Assembly: GCA_026874595.1 (NCBI GenBank)
Contig: CM049306.1
Coordinates: forward strand, 105,663,142 to 105,727,141
Direction: 5' to 3'
DNA from: Sipunculus nudus
Taxonomy: Eukaryota; Annelida; Sipuncula; Golfingiida; Sipunculidae
Length of the DNA: 64,000 nucleotides
The notes under the pieces were generated by a model. It saw nothing but the letters and a program-made list of their open reading frames with translations. It had not been told where the DNA came from and ran no database searches. Position 1 is the stretch's first letter, and each line of letters starts with the position of its first letter. Below are positions 29,880 through 41,971 of this stretch, one piece after another. A program made the position numbers and the translations under genes.

Positions 29880-31745
29880 TGATCGGTCACATGTAAACTG
29901 CTGCGCCCTCATTTTTGGTTGACCTCTGACCTTTCCTCTCTGCCCAGCGCCCATCTGTGTGTCTGTTTCCACACATAAACCCACATATCTCAGGAACCAT
30001 TAGACCAATCAGGCTAAAAATTTTGCACAAATGTAGCCCTTGGAAAGCTTTATAATACCTGCAACCATTTTTGCACAGCGTCCATCTGTTCATCTGCCTT
30101 GGGATAAAAACACTCATATCTCTGCATTGGTTGGACTTGTCCATCTGAAATTTTGCATGTGTATACATCCTGGACAGCTTTCTTGATTTTATGACAGGTG
30201 GCGCCACCTACTTTCACGTTTAAGCTGCAGACATCCAAGCTTATAACTTGGGAAGCGTTTGACCAGTTGGACCAAAATTTTGCATGTGTATAGATCTCTC
30301 ATAGCTCTTTATTATACGCAAAACTGGTGGTGCCACCTGAAACCATTTTTGCACAGCGTCCATTTGTTCATCTGCCTTGGGATAAAATCACTCATATCTC
30401 GGCAGTGGTTTGACTTATCCACCTGATATTTTGCAGGTTTATACATCCTTGACAGCTTTCATGATTTTATGACAGGTGGCGCCACTTACATTCAGATTTA
30501 CGCTGCAGACATCCAAGCTCATATCTCAGGAACCATTTGACCGATTGGGCAAAAATTTTGCATGTTAATAGATCTCACATAGCTCTTTATCATACGCAAA
30601 AACTGTGGCGCCACCTGTAAACATTTTGCAAAGCATCCGTGATTTGTTTGCCATGGGATAAAATCACTCATATCTCGGCAGTGGTTTGACATATCTGCCT
30701 AAAATTTTGCAGGTTTATACATCTTGGATAGCTTTCTGGATTTTGTGGCAGGTGGCGCCACCTACATTTATGTATATGCTGCAGACATTCAGGCTTATAT
30801 CTCAGGACTGATTTGACATATCCCCCTGAAATTTTGCATGTGTACAAATCTCACATATCTCTTAATCATACACAAAATTGGTGGTGCCACCTGCAACCAT
30901 TTTTGCACAGCGTCTGTCTGTTCATCTGCCTTGGGATAAAAACACTCATATCTCTGCATTGGTTGGATTTATCCACCTGAAATTTTGCATGTGTATACAT
31001 CATTGACAGCTTTCTTGATTTTATTCCAGGTGGTGCCACCTACATTCACGTCTAAGCTGCAGACATTCAAGCTCATATCTCGGGAACCTTTTGACCAGTT
31101 GGGCCAAAATTTTGCATGTGTATAGATCTCCCATAGCTCTTTATCATACGCAAATCTATTGGCGCCACCTGCAACCATTTTTGCACAGTGTCCATCTGTT
31201 CATCTGCCTTGGGATAAAATTACTCATATCTCAGTTGGGTTTGACTTATCCACCTGAAATTTTGTAGGTTTATACATCCTTGACAGCTTTTATGATTTTA
31301 TGACAGGTGGCGCCACCTACATTCAAATTTACGCTGCAGACATCCAAGCTCATATCTCAGGAACCATTTGACTGATTGGGCAAAAATTTTGCATGTTTAT
31401 AGATCTCACATAGCTCTTTATCATACGCAAAAACGGTGGCGCCACCTGTAACCACTTATGCACAATGTCCATCTGTTCATCTGCCTTGGGATAAAATCAG
31501 TCCTATCTCGGCAGTGGTTTGACATATCTGCCTAAAATTTTCCAGGTTTATACATCTTGGATAGCTTTCTGGATTTTGTGGCAGGTGGCGCCACCTACAT
31601 TTATGTATACACTGCAGACATTCAGGCTTATATCTCAGGACTGATTTGACATATCCCCCTGAAATTTTGCATGTGTATAGATCTCACATAGCTCTTAACC
31701 ATACACAAGATTGGTGGTGCCACCTGCAACCATTTTTGCACAGCG
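29880..31745 (+). repeat. Tandem array of about 279-bp units with paired GGTGGCGCCACC palindromes
   Basis: After a head with 'GGTTGACCTCTGACCTTTCC' and 'TTTCCACACATAAACCC', about six units follow. Each has two half-units: one with 'GACAGGTGGCGCCACCTAC' and 'GCTGCAGACATCCAAGC', the other with 'CAAAACTGGTGGCGCCACC' and 'TTTTTGCACAGCGTCCATC'. Palindrome centres alternate about 130 and 149 bp apart (starts near 30195, 30326, 30475, 30605, 30752). Some copies carry GGTGGTGCCACC. No coding function is seen; short ORFs are by-products of the repeat. Confidence 0.85.
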
Positions 31746-31848
31746 TCCATTTAGTGTTTAGTACTTGCATTGTTTATATACATGTTACACATGTTCTTGA
31801 AAAGTAATGGTCCAGCATTGAAGCATTATACCTGGTGTAATCTCGTTG

Positions 31849-31882
31849 CACAGGTTCGCATTAGGCCTGTAGGCCTTGTTGT
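31849..31882 (+). repeat. 3' end of another repeat family (GGCCTGTAGGCC hairpin)
   Basis: GCACAGGTTCGCATTAGGCC, then TGTAGGCCTTGTT. The hairpin AGGCCTGTAGGCCT is followed by TGTT. The identical 34-base stretch occurs at 59366-59399, after different upstream sequence, so it marks a shared element end. Confidence 0.5.
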
Positions 31883-32474
31883 GAAATGGAATGGGTGAAT
31901 TGTAATAGTGTTCAGATATGAACAGACAGTTACCAGTGCATAAAACAAGTCCTGCTAAAGGTGAAATCGATGACCAAACTTCCTTGAAGACATTTCTTTT
32001 GACTGTGGTCAGTGGGAAAATATATCATTGAGTGATCAGTGTCTGACTCCTGCTTAAATACCCAAAATTTCACGAGAAATAATCATATTAATATATACTG
32101 AAACTGTAATATGTTTCTGCAAAATTTCTCAAATGAGTTTAATTTTGCTTGCCCCGTGTATATTACTATATATATATTACTAAAATGATCAGTGGTGCCA
32201 CTCGACAGTTGTCATGCAAGTGCTCTCTTGCCACACCTGGTGATGTGCGTTTTGGTCTTGACAGGTTGGGAACCTTGCCAAGTGTGTCCTTTGAGAGGGG
32301 GTAATCCAAAGTTTCACCTTAATCCAGAGAATTTGACATTTTCTCAAAGCCTGTCAAGACTGCCATCTTTCAAACTACCTACACTATGCAGCAAAGGGTG
32401 ATATGTTGGTAATTTATAATGCATATGATTAGGATTTACAATGGAGATATAAAAAAAACGACTTCATTGTACAG

Positions 32475-33866
32475 TGAAATAATCCTGTTTATTTGCCTTC
32501 GTAACAATATATATCATACAAATATCAGAAATCTGAATTAAAGACATTTAACATAATATCAAATGGTCTTGAACAGACAATGTGGCACAAGTTTACAGAT
32601 ATTCATATCTGAAACAATATCTTAATATAAAAAACAAGCAGACACTCCAAAAACAAGCCAAAACAATCTCTGCCACACATTAAAATATAAAAACCTCCAA
32701 TTTTGTTTTATGGGGCTGTAAATCTATACAATAGAAAAATTTGCTATATAAAACTAATACTGATACTTTATATTATCACAGTGTGCATATAAGATACCAC
32801 AACCAACATATGAACAGGGTATATTCTGTCTTTAAATCACTGTTATGACAGTATCTAAGTTGCCTGTGAGTGCCATCTAGTGATGCCTGAAACTTTTTTT
32901 CATTTGAACTTGTTCACATGTCAAAGTCCTGCTGAGGCAATTTAAATCGTACTTCTATATCTATAAAACTAACTTGACTGCAAATCTCCCTGGAGGTGCT
33001 TTTTTTACACTGGTTGAAAATTGAACAGCTATGTAGTGATGTTACCTTCAATAACTATCTTGTATCACTGTAGAGCTGAGTGTTAGTTAAGTATTAAGAC
33101 TACCGGTAGTTCCTAAAGGAAATTGATAGAAAAATAACAAGATTTATCCAATATATGGATATTGTAGAAATTGGTTTGGTTTTAACGGAAATTTCAGAGG
33201 TGTGATAAAGTGCATGAGAGGATTATATGCACAAACACACCACAGACAGATATTGAAACTTACTTTTCCCCCCAAGTAAATAAGTATAACAGCAAGAAGT
33301 TTGAATTCCTTTTTTGGAAAACAAAGATGTAATATCTGATTCCAAGCCATCTGGGAAAGTGCTATATGCTTTTATTTTCCTTTGCATATTTTGCAACATG
33401 GTGAAAATCCTTCCTTTGAATATTGTTTATTATTCAAATACTTATTAGATATTAATCTAACTAAAACTTGTAGGGGAGAGACAAATACAACCAGAGGGAA
33501 TATACCACTGCTTTTTCTTTCTTTCCTGGGAGTGAAATATTTTTTTTGCAAAAATTTGAGCCTGGTAGCACAAGTAAACTTTAAATGACTAAATTGTAGA
33601 GCTTTTTGTAGGAAGAAAGAGGGCATCCACTTCTGATAATAACATCACACTTGGCTAAACTTTAGTGTCAGTGATGCACGAAAAAACTGAAATTCAGCTT
33701 TATAATGTTACCGGGTCAGTGGTTGACTTTGGACTACACCTGTTTGTTTCATGGCATCTGTTTGAGCAGTCAAAAGTTCATGTTTAGGATATAGTGGCTG
33801 ATTGTGCCAGCATCTAATAAGGAACATGCACGTTGACATGTACGACTATTGGAAAAATAAATAATA
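32475..33866 (-). other. TEX36: TEX36 3' untranslated region (putative)
   Basis: On the minus strand this unique, AT-rich stretch follows the stop at 33867. AATAAA signals on the minus strand occur at about 33371, 33424 and 32488 (seen as TTTATT on +). The last is followed within 35 bases by a T-rich region and is the last one before intergenic repeats resume. Length and end point are uncertain. Confidence 0.4.
32869..32883 (-). promoter_or_regulatory. CTCF-type motif, minus orientation
   Basis: On the minus strand TCACTAGATGGCACT fits 14 of 15 positions of CCASYAGRKGGCRSY. It points toward the + strand motif at 12120, so the two are convergent around the CtBP 3' half. Confidence 0.4.
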
Positions 33867-34322
33867 CTAATTAGAAACCTTGGTGACTGGTCTCTTCTTT
33901 TTTGTACCATGTACAAACCATATTGGATATGGTGCCTGGGGTTCAACATTATCGTATGGAGGGTAACATTTTGGAATACCATGATATGAATACTTCCAAT
34001 TTGTTCTGGATATAAATGGTTCTTGGGTAACTGCTAATACACGTGTTGGTGTTTTGTACGGTACATCAGGCTCGTGATGCCACGTTGTGGCAGCAGTGGA
34101 CAAACGGCTCAATCCTGGTTTACCGTCTTCATGTGTACGAGGAAATCTCCGCCTTGTTACTGGGTCAGTGGTTGGTCGTCCATGAAAGCTTGAGCTGTAT
34201 ATTGTGTTATAGTCATAATCCACTATTTCTCTTCCAAGGTGCTTCCAGAAGTGATTATCTGTAAAGTGTTGTCGTTTTTCTGGGGTTGTTATCTGCTTAC
34301 CTAGTGTTCGTGTGGTTCGGCC
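33867..34322 (-). CDS. TEX36: TEX36 exon 4 (terminal coding exon)
   Basis: It follows TTATTGTAG on the minus strand and encodes 151 residues plus TAG. It starts GRTTRTLGKQITTPEKRQHF, continues 'DYDYNTIYSSSFHGRPTTD' and 'NWKYSYHGIPKCYPPYDN', and ends with a lysine-rich stretch. It is the longest uninterrupted coding block of the gene. Confidence 0.88.
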   Translation of the reverse strand, partial: GRTTRTLGKQITTPEKRQHFTDNHFWKHLGREIVDYDYNTIYSSSFHGRPTTDPVTRRRFPRTHEDGKPGLSRLSTAATTWHHEPDVPYKTPTRVLAVTQEPFISRTNWKYSYHGIPKCYPPYDNVEPQAPYPIWFVHGTKKKRPVTKVSN

Positions 34323-37300
34323 CTACAATAAACAGATAAGTACAGGTGGCCCCATGAGTGTTCATGAACTCATAAAACCAGCCATGATCAATAAGCATAC
34401 CAGGTTTCAGGACACTAGGTGAAACTATGGCTGAGAATCTGACAAGTTTGCTGTCATTTAACAGTCTCAAAAATAGAGAGAAAAAATGCATTGATCACCA
34501 TGATTCTTTGCATGCATATTCGTTAAGGAGTGTTTCATCAGTTTCTGCAGACTAGTGGCACCAGCTGGATTTTTTCAAATTTTTTATACATTTTTTCTCT
34601 ATTTTTTTAGACCTTCAGAGATGTTGTCGTCCAATAACAGGGCACAAATCATAACCATTGGACCTAGAATCTTTCTATTTGATATCTAGGGAGGTCCATG
34701 AAATATCCTTTTGGAAACCTGAAATTAGGTCTCGTAACCCTTGGATCTACTAGAATCTTCTAACTTGACATCCATGGTTCATGAGAAATCTCCTTGAAAA
34801 CCTGAAATTAGGTCTGTTTCCCATAGATTCAACATTGACAGTTTGTGTCATGTTTACAGATGACTGTTTCAACAGAATGTCTCAAAAATAAAGAAAAAAA
34901 TTCATTAAAGTTACAAAAAATACATGGCAATCAATGCACAATTTGTTGAGATACTAGAGCTTTTGTATCAGATTTTAAGTTATTCTTTGGGGTCTACTTA
35001 GCCCCATAGCTTAGAGGATATGGGTAACAGAGACCTTATTCCAGGTTGCCACAGAGATTTCAGAGGCCTTCCTGTATGTCAAGAGAGAAGATTCTAGGTC
35101 CAGTGGTTACATTTTGTGCCCTGTTATTAGATGATCCCATCTTTTAAGGTCTCAAAAACAGAGAAATAAAATCATTAAAAAATCGATAAAATACAGGTGG
35201 TGCGACCAGTCTGACGGAACTGATAAAACACTCCATGATAAATATGCATGCACAGAATCATGGCAATAAAAGGATTAGTTATTCAGATACTGGAGTTTTT
35301 GCATCAAATTTTATTTTTCTAGGGGGTACTTACAAGGCACATAACTCAGAGGATAAGGGGGATGTAATTTCAGGTTTCCAAGGAAATTTACATGGACCTC
35401 TATGGATGTCAAGTGAGAATTGTCTAGGTCTAATGGTTCAATATGTGCCCTGCTAATGGACGGATGAACTGAAAAACAATTATTTTGTTATGTGGCCTAG
35501 GAACACACAATTAAAAATATTCACAAGAATGAGACCTTCTGATAATTGTTAACAATTTCATTAAAACAAAACACAAATAAATAAAACTTCCAAGCAGCTG
35601 AAACAAAAAGCTGTATAAGACAATTTAAAAGTAAATGTTATAAAATGATTAAAATATAAAATCTTTCTGAAATGTAATATTGTCAAATAAGAGATACTGC
35701 AGACTAGAAGCTTGTGTAATTTGTTTTCAAAATTACATACTATCATATTTTCAATAAACAAGTTTACTTACATCTTTAAAGTAAACTCCATGATCTTGAA
35801 AGGAATGACGGTTGTCATGCATTGAGAAGTTATTGGACAGTTTGAAGTTCTTCTGAAATTTAAATAAAATCATAGTTCAGTAAAGCAATACATGCTTGAT
35901 ACATGTTGACCTTTGTTGACATAATATGTGTCATAGATCAGTTATGTGTCAATTTTATTCTGAAGAGATCTGTGTCCATAAATCTATTATTTCAGACAGT
36001 AATTACAGGTTTCTGTACAGAGAGCTAAAGTACATATTCTGTCCACATCAAATAGAGCTAGACAACATCAGTATTATATCCAATATCAGTACTTTTTTAA
36101 CTGTATTTACCATTAAGCTGATCAGAATACTTGCATTGCAGTATTTTTTTTTTAGTTCCACTTTAGTTCATTTTATCTTTTTTATTGACGATTAACTTTA
36201 AGGTATCATGTCATGCTGAATGCCTGTTGTCGCATACTTAGTGCACTTTGAAACGGCACATGCAGAGAAGAATTGAGTTGGGCACAGATTCATGTCATGT
36301 GAAGCATTTTTTCTATAAGCAAAAACTATGGTAAAGATCCCCTGAATATTCTTTTAAAATCATGTCAGTCATGACCGACAGGAACTGTCATTCTGTTATA
36401 TATCTCATTATGGAGCTGCTTGTTGATCCAGGAATGACAGTTTCACTCTTGGAAAATTTAGACACAAAAAACTTTACAACTGCTGCTTGTGGCCCACAAT
36501 TAGTCATATATATTTAGGGCTGGGAGCGACTGCAAAAACAATTCCCTTCTAGTTCACACCAGAAGCGGATCCAGGGGGTCTGGACCCCCCCCCCCCCCCC
36601 CATTTTCAGCAACAGCAAGCTTTCTTTAAGTGTTTCAGACCAATTTTTCGCCCTGGACCCCCCTTTTCTGGACCAGGTTATCTTTTTATAGGCTTTTTTA
36701 TAAGTCCTCCTGGGTTTGACCCCTCCTGTTCCTAAATCCTGGATCTGCCCCTGCACACCTGTCAAGGCTGAAATAGGAATACAGTAGACTTACTGCATCT
36801 TTGTAGCAGTATGGACTTGGAGGTCTCGGTGGATACCCCAATGATTCAGATTTGAATGGCTGTGTAAGCATCAACCCTGTGGTCGTATTTTGTTCCCGCT
36901 GCGGTAGATCAGACAGCGGCATTCCACGGTGCTTAAACTTAAAATATAGAAAAGGAGAAAATTACTACATTTTTTATTATTTTTGTTTGATTAGTGCAAG
37001 TCTGATGTCAAACATACTTCCTTAATAAATCCCTTCAAACCCTGTTGTAACTCCTTCATCTGGCAGACTCTCTTTGTGTGACCAATAAAGTCCTGCTGTA
37101 CCTCATGGCCAGGGTGGTCCCTGTAATATCTATATTTAAAAGTGTGACATATCTGTAACATAATTCCTCAACATGAGAGAGTGACCAGGTGTACCACCGT
37201 GAAATCAGAAATTCTTCTGGTTTAGTCATGACCAAGCCACAAGTTGCAAAGTTATTGAGTTATTATATTAGTGCTGGAAATTTAGAAAAGACAAAGTATA

Positions 37301-40300
37301 ATTATTTGTACTATGATTGAATAATTAAACATTTCTTCTAATTCTGTATTTGGAACCCAAAAAATATTTTCTTATAAAATGTAATCATGAACAAAAGTAG
37401 TTATGGAAGGGGAGATGATGTATTTTACTGTGATCAATAAAATCCCCATAACAGGTTTGAATACAGAAATCACAGAATACCCTGCTGTACATATGTTACA
37501 TTGCTGCTTAATGGTGTATTGCATACAAAAAGTGAAATTCAGATGGAAGCTTAAGTCTGCTCTTTCTCTTTCATTTCTAAATAAAAAAGGAAAACTGAGG
37601 AAACAGTGATCATAAATTCACAGCCCTGGGCCAGTGTCAATTAAAATTAAGGAAAATTAAGGCTAGACCCAAATAAATGATTATATATGGAATAAGCTAC
37701 TGGGGCTTGTTTCTATCAGACCTACCAGAATTTAATAATACATTAATTGTGATCGGAAAACAAAAGTCCAATGATGATGAAAACCATTTTCTTTTAAATA
37801 CTGTCTTTAGTGAGGGGACATAATCAGAGTATAATGCTTTAAAAAAGTATAAATTGGCAGACTGGAAGCACTGCTTCTAGTTGTCATAATACTACCCTTA
37901 GGTCTAGCTTATAATGGTAGATACTAATAAGCTTCTTGTATCCAAACAACCGGTATCAAGTAGAGCAGTGAACTGTAGACTATGGACATGGGCCATACTG
38001 GAGTATTCATTATTAAGTACCTGTATAAAATTAACAAAATCTATGACTTAAATTCTATTGATGGGCTTATTGTTGTAGTACTGGAACCTAACAACTGCTG
38101 AGGGTCTTTGGCTCCACATATCGGGGGACGTGACCTAAACCTGCGTGATCTAACCTGGTGTCACAAGCACAAACCACTCACACATATACATGGAATTATG
38201 TTACTTATCTCCATTCAAGCATGCTGCTACTGTCAACATACTAGCATTATGTGCTCCAAGCAGGTTGCCAGAAAACAGTGTTTGTTTGCTAGATGTGGCT
38301 TAATGTACATTCAAGTTGAACAAACAATCACAGTTAAAACTCAAAGCAGTAAAAAAATCAATGTTGTGAGATACTAACCCTCCAGTCTTTAGAGACCTGT
38401 ACACAACATATATAATATAACATAGTACTGAAGACATATTCTTTAAAAAAAACACAGCAACAAATGCAAATTCATACAAAAGAGCCAATATGCCAGTAAT
38501 GATTGAATTGATTGTCTTGAAAATTTGCATGCTGGTCTTGGGTAAAGTTTAATTTGTTACATTTGACTGTTAACACAATCCCATTAAAAGTTAAATGTTA
38601 CCACTTTTTGTAATTTTAAGACATAAAATATTAAAAATAAAATTAATTACCTCAGCAATCATTATCTATCTTGTTACGAACCAGAAATGAAACAATATGA
38701 AATTAATAAATAGTCAGACATATATAGCTGAACCATCTAACAAAATTTTGTATTACACCTGACCAACTAATTCTATAAAAAAAATAGTCCTCAAAATCCA
38801 CATTTATTGCACACATTTAAAGTTAAGTGTTTGCGCCATTGTAGCATAGATCATGCTGAAACATTAGCGGAGTGCTATGACTGATGTGCACACTTTGCTT
38901 CCAGTTTGGGGGTAGCTGACTGATTTATAAGCAAAGTTTGTCCACTTGGGACAGCTGATATATATCACACACAGGAAAGGAGTTACCTGGGGTGACTTAT
39001 CCTGGTAAATTCATTTGCTTTGCAAAACCTAATTTTATACACATAATATCTTTGAAATGGAATACATATATATGTGTAATCACATATATATATAATATGA
39101 ATATTTATAATGTATGGAGTAATCACTCATGTAAACTGCATATAATCCACACTGTCATTAGTTCAATATTCTACCATCAATTTTTGCACATGTGTGCATA
39201 TTAATTCAATATTCCTTTGCATACATATACATACATTTGTGTACATTAATTCAATATTCTCTTTTTGCATATATTTATGTGTATTTATGTGTACATTTGT
39301 ATGTGTGTGCATCCACCCTGTATGCAAACATTTTCTATATTTATCTGTATATATATATAAAACTTTGAAAAATGCAGTGGTACAGTAGTCCATTCCAGTC
39401 CAATAGAAATCATGTATAATTAATGCACATGATACATACAGACTAGACACTATTTACAAACAGGAAGAATCAAATTTCAGGATTTGGTATGCAATGTTTA
39501 ATCTGTGGGCTGACTACATTGATACCACATATTGTATTCATTGATTTAGGTTCATTATTCACTCAGCCAGGCAACCCTGAACATTTCCTCTTACAATGAA
39601 TTGGTCACACTCTCAGTAAGATATGCCAAATATTAATTAGTAGTGAGAGTACTGGTACACACCTTGTGATGGCAAATGGTCTTGTGAAGGCTTATCAGGT
39701 AAGAAAACCTGTGAATAACACACCATCTCTCCTTACAACTTAACAGGATGTCTCTATACATGATATTGTGCCTTCTGAACTGATCCAAATAGAAATCCAA
39801 CTGATTTCACTTTAATAAAAATCAAGGAAATTGAAGGAAATAGATTGGGGGGGGGGGGGGTTATGAGACTGACCCCTCCCCATCCTTGAGGAAATATGTT
39901 AGTTGCTACATATAAAAAATAATGCCACAAGCTTAGATAAATACTGGATCTGTCCCAATGATAATTAAGTTAATAGCCCCATATATAACAGATCATCCAG
40001 ATATATTGACAAGGCCTATTGTAATTTAAAAGTAAAGTAGAAAACAAAATTTAAAAAATTTGTAGGAATTTTGAGACTGTGTTAAATTTTTTTCAATGTC
40101 CACTTATAGCCAGAAGTGGTCAAATATCTCACTTTAATTTAAATTATATTTTCCTTAAAATAATTAAAATAAAAAAAGATTTGAGCAAAAAACTTGAATT
40201 TATTCACTGTAAATTAATATTATAAAAACATTTATTGGATTGAATGTATTTTTAAGTACCATAGTTATTAAAATATGTACAAATATACTTGCCCAGATTC

Positions 40301-40343
40301 CATCTTGATCTGCTGAAGGCGCATGTAACCGTCCCTTGGGCAT
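33867..40343 (-). CDS. TEX36: TEX36-like protein (testis-expressed 36), spliced
   Basis: Four exons on the minus strand (40343-40293, 36937-36794, 35852-35772, 34322-33867), all in phase 0, give 243 codons plus stop. The start MPKGRLHAPSADQDGIW-F parallels the human TEX36 start (MAKGR..P..DKDGRWF). The middle exon has 'NNFSMHDNRHSFQDHGVYF' matching the HDNRHS block, and exon 4 starts with 'TTPEKRQHFTDNHFW' matching PDKRQH. After that the protein extends beyond the human length (about 186 residues) with a basic, proline- and tyrosine-rich tail ending in KKKRPVTKVSN. There are no membrane segments or signal peptide. Its biochemical function is not established; the family name reflects testis expression. 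Intron 1 uses a GC donor. Confidence 0.85.
34540..35460. repeat. Diverged repeat modules in TEX36 intron 3
   Basis: Several modules with 'AACAGGGCACAAATCATAACC', 'GGACCTAGAATCTT', 'GAAACCTGAAATTAGGTC' and 'CATGATTCTTTGCATG..AT' recur here and again at 43150-43810 and 52560-52900. Some copies are inverted: 'TAGGTCCAGTGGTTACATTTTGTGCCC' near 35095. No coding is seen. Confidence 0.55.
35772..35852 (-). CDS. TEX36: TEX36 exon 3
   Basis: 81 nt between AAATTTCAG and GTAAGT on the minus strand, phase 0 at both ends. It encodes 27 residues including the family's conserved 'SMHDNRHSFQDHGVYF'. It lies in otherwise AT-rich intron sequence. Confidence 0.88.
36561..36751. mobile_element. hAT-like MITE in TEX36 intron 2
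   Basis: The left end AGAAGCGGATCCAGG and right end CCTGGATCTGCCCC form imperfect terminal inverted repeats of the GGGGCGGATCCAGG type common in hAT MITEs. The flanks TTCACACC (36553-36560) and TGCACACC (36752-36759) are an 8-bp target duplication with one mismatch. It contains an 18- to 19-base poly-C run. Confidence 0.65.
36794..36937 (-). CDS. TEX36: TEX36 exon 2
   Basis: 144 nt between TATATTTTAAG and GTAAGT on the minus strand, phase 0 at both ends. It encodes 48 residues, FKHRGMPLSDLPQREQNTT through 'LGYPPRPPSPYCYKDA'. It is less conserved than exons 1, 3 and 4, as expected for the variable linker of this family. Confidence 0.8.
36938..40292 (-). other. TEX36 intron 1
   Basis: Mostly AT-rich sequence without recognised elements. 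It contains about three imperfect copies of an 'AATTCAATATTC' plus TGCATA-rich unit (39155-39290) and a run of 14 G at 39847-39860. The donor at its 5' end is GC rather than GT. Confidence 0.5.
40293..40343 (-). CDS. TEX36: TEX36 exon 1 (coding part)
   Basis: Seventeen codons from an ATG at 40343 to tryptophan, MPKGRLHAPSADQDGIW. This start is chosen because it aligns with the human start and the W-F junction with exon 2 is preserved. The exon ends at G|GCAAGT, a GC donor with an otherwise perfect consensus. The nearest GT downstream would put exon 2 out of frame. Confidence 0.8.
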
Positions 40344-41500
40344 TGTACTAAACGTTCTGTTGTTGACTGCTGTGGCAATTTGATGTTATATTTGAACTGT
40401 TTCCTACACACTGCGCTGAAAAGCTCCGCAGACTCTAATACCAATACAATAAAACAAGTTTCCTGTTACGTGCAATTTGCTGGTCGCTTATTCTCATTAA
40501 AGCCGGATTGCGTGACTGCCATTCCAAGGTGAGATTCCTTTCAATCACTCCATGGTGGTTTAATTCGTTCAAGTGCGTGATTACTCCCGAACTTTCTTCT
40601 CAACATGAAGTTACTGCATTCAGACTGTTACTGAATCGATAGTCAATTGAACTGCCATTAATTAGAAGCAAGTGACATTTAAAATTACCGTATTTCCGTA
40701 AAACTGAAGACGATCCAAGTCAAGAGAGTCCTTAATTTGTTGAAAAAGGATCCAATTCCAAATATTCAAAGTTATTCCAGGCGTGTTTCCAGGAGTTTAC
40801 GTCCGAAACTGGCAAAGGGACGTACGTATTTGCGTCCACCCTCCTTGGTATGTATGGGTTCTCAAACAAAAGCTGTTTCATGCATCTCAAAAGCCACTTC
40901 ACTAACTTTGCCCCCGGGACAGCCGAGTTACCAGTGCTTCCTGAACTGCTGGTTCACCGCTCTTGAGGGGGTTACATGCCATGTTGTATACAGGGTTACC
41001 ATGGTGAGCCTCGCTGTCGGGGGATTCCCCTGGGAGTTTGGAAGCTACCGCTAGATGGCGCCTTGAAATGCCGTCTACGTCATCACTAATGGTGTACAAA
41101 TGACATGTTTAGTTGAGAGATGAGGTGTGCGTGTGCTGTCCGAACACAACATCCATATGAAGGTAAGCCAACTTCGGCTGATAACGGAGTGATACTGAAC
41201 ACCATAGCCATCCAGATGTTTGACCTCTGTTCTGGTATTTTAATATAACCAACTATATTGCTAGAAAACAAATCTGCGCGCTATTGGGTGTGTTTCATAC
41301 TTTTCAACGTATATGTTTACAAGGTCAAGTATTGTCGCCGGGTCCGCTGATACACACCGGGGACAACCAACTGTACTCGCAACGCCACCGACCTCAGCTG
41401 TCCCCGTGTCCACAGTCTGTGCAGATAAAACGGAGCTATGCATAAGTCTGTAATGCAAAGGGCCTTCATTAGGGTGTTGGTTTCACTGGGCTTAGCCAAT
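40344..41500 (-). promoter_or_regulatory. Putative 5' UTR and promoter region of TEX36
   Basis: The sequence upstream of the TEX36 start is richer in GC and CpG than the rest of the window, especially 40780-41420. ORFs seen on both strands (for example 40737-41054 and 41317-41553) have no conserved motif and overlap each other, so I read them as chance. No TATA box can be assigned. Confidence 0.4.
41048..41062 (+). promoter_or_regulatory. CTCF-type motif near TEX36 5' end
   Basis: CCGCTAGATGGCGCC fits 14 of 15 positions of CCASYAGRKGGCRSY, in + orientation, inside the CpG-richer region about 700 bp upstream of the TEX36 start. Confidence 0.45.
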
Positions 41501-41634
41501 GCCTTTAATTTTTGTAGAGGGTCTGGAGCCAGACTCCCTTTCCAATAAATCATAATATTAAATCAAGTTGCACTCTTACCAAGTCTCAATGAATGAATGA
41601 TGAAGCAACCCTGAACATGTTTTTATTCATATTA

Positions 41635-41971
41635 GGCCAAAAAAAATTAAAGGTATGGTTCTCAGGCACTGCCCGCATCAATTTTAAACCCCCGCATCAA
41701 AACTTTTTATTTTGATTTTCAATAAAAACTTTCCAATTTTGAGCAGATGCTGCTTCGACATTTCTTTCAAGAAGATAAAACCATACAATTTCCTTTGTTT
41801 TGTAGTGCTTTTAATTATTTAGCAAAATAAAACTGTTATTTTCATGCTTTTCCCTTATCATTTGACATTTTTATCGAAAAATACCAAAAAAAAATAAAAT
41901 AAAAAAGCGCCCGCTCGCATTGATTTCTGAAAAAAAGTGCCTGAGAACCATACCTTTTTTTTATTTTGGCC
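41635..41971. mobile_element. MITE with TTA target duplication (Harbinger-like)
   Basis: Long, nearly perfect terminal inverted repeats of about 35 bp start GGCCAAAA and share AAAGGTATGGTTCTCAGGCA. Both ends are flanked by TTA (41632-41634 and 41972-41974), the 3-bp TWA duplication typical of PIF/Harbinger elements. It is 337 bp long with an AT-rich centre and no ORF. Confidence 0.75.

Noticed and set aside
29880-31745. CRISPR-like array
   Set aside because: The units are about 279 bp, diverged along their whole length, with no spacer structure, in an animal genome with introns. It is a satellite.
40737-41553. ORFs on both strands upstream of TEX36 (105, 65, 61, 65 and 78 codons)
   Set aside because: They overlap each other in a CpG-richer region and show no motif or splice support.
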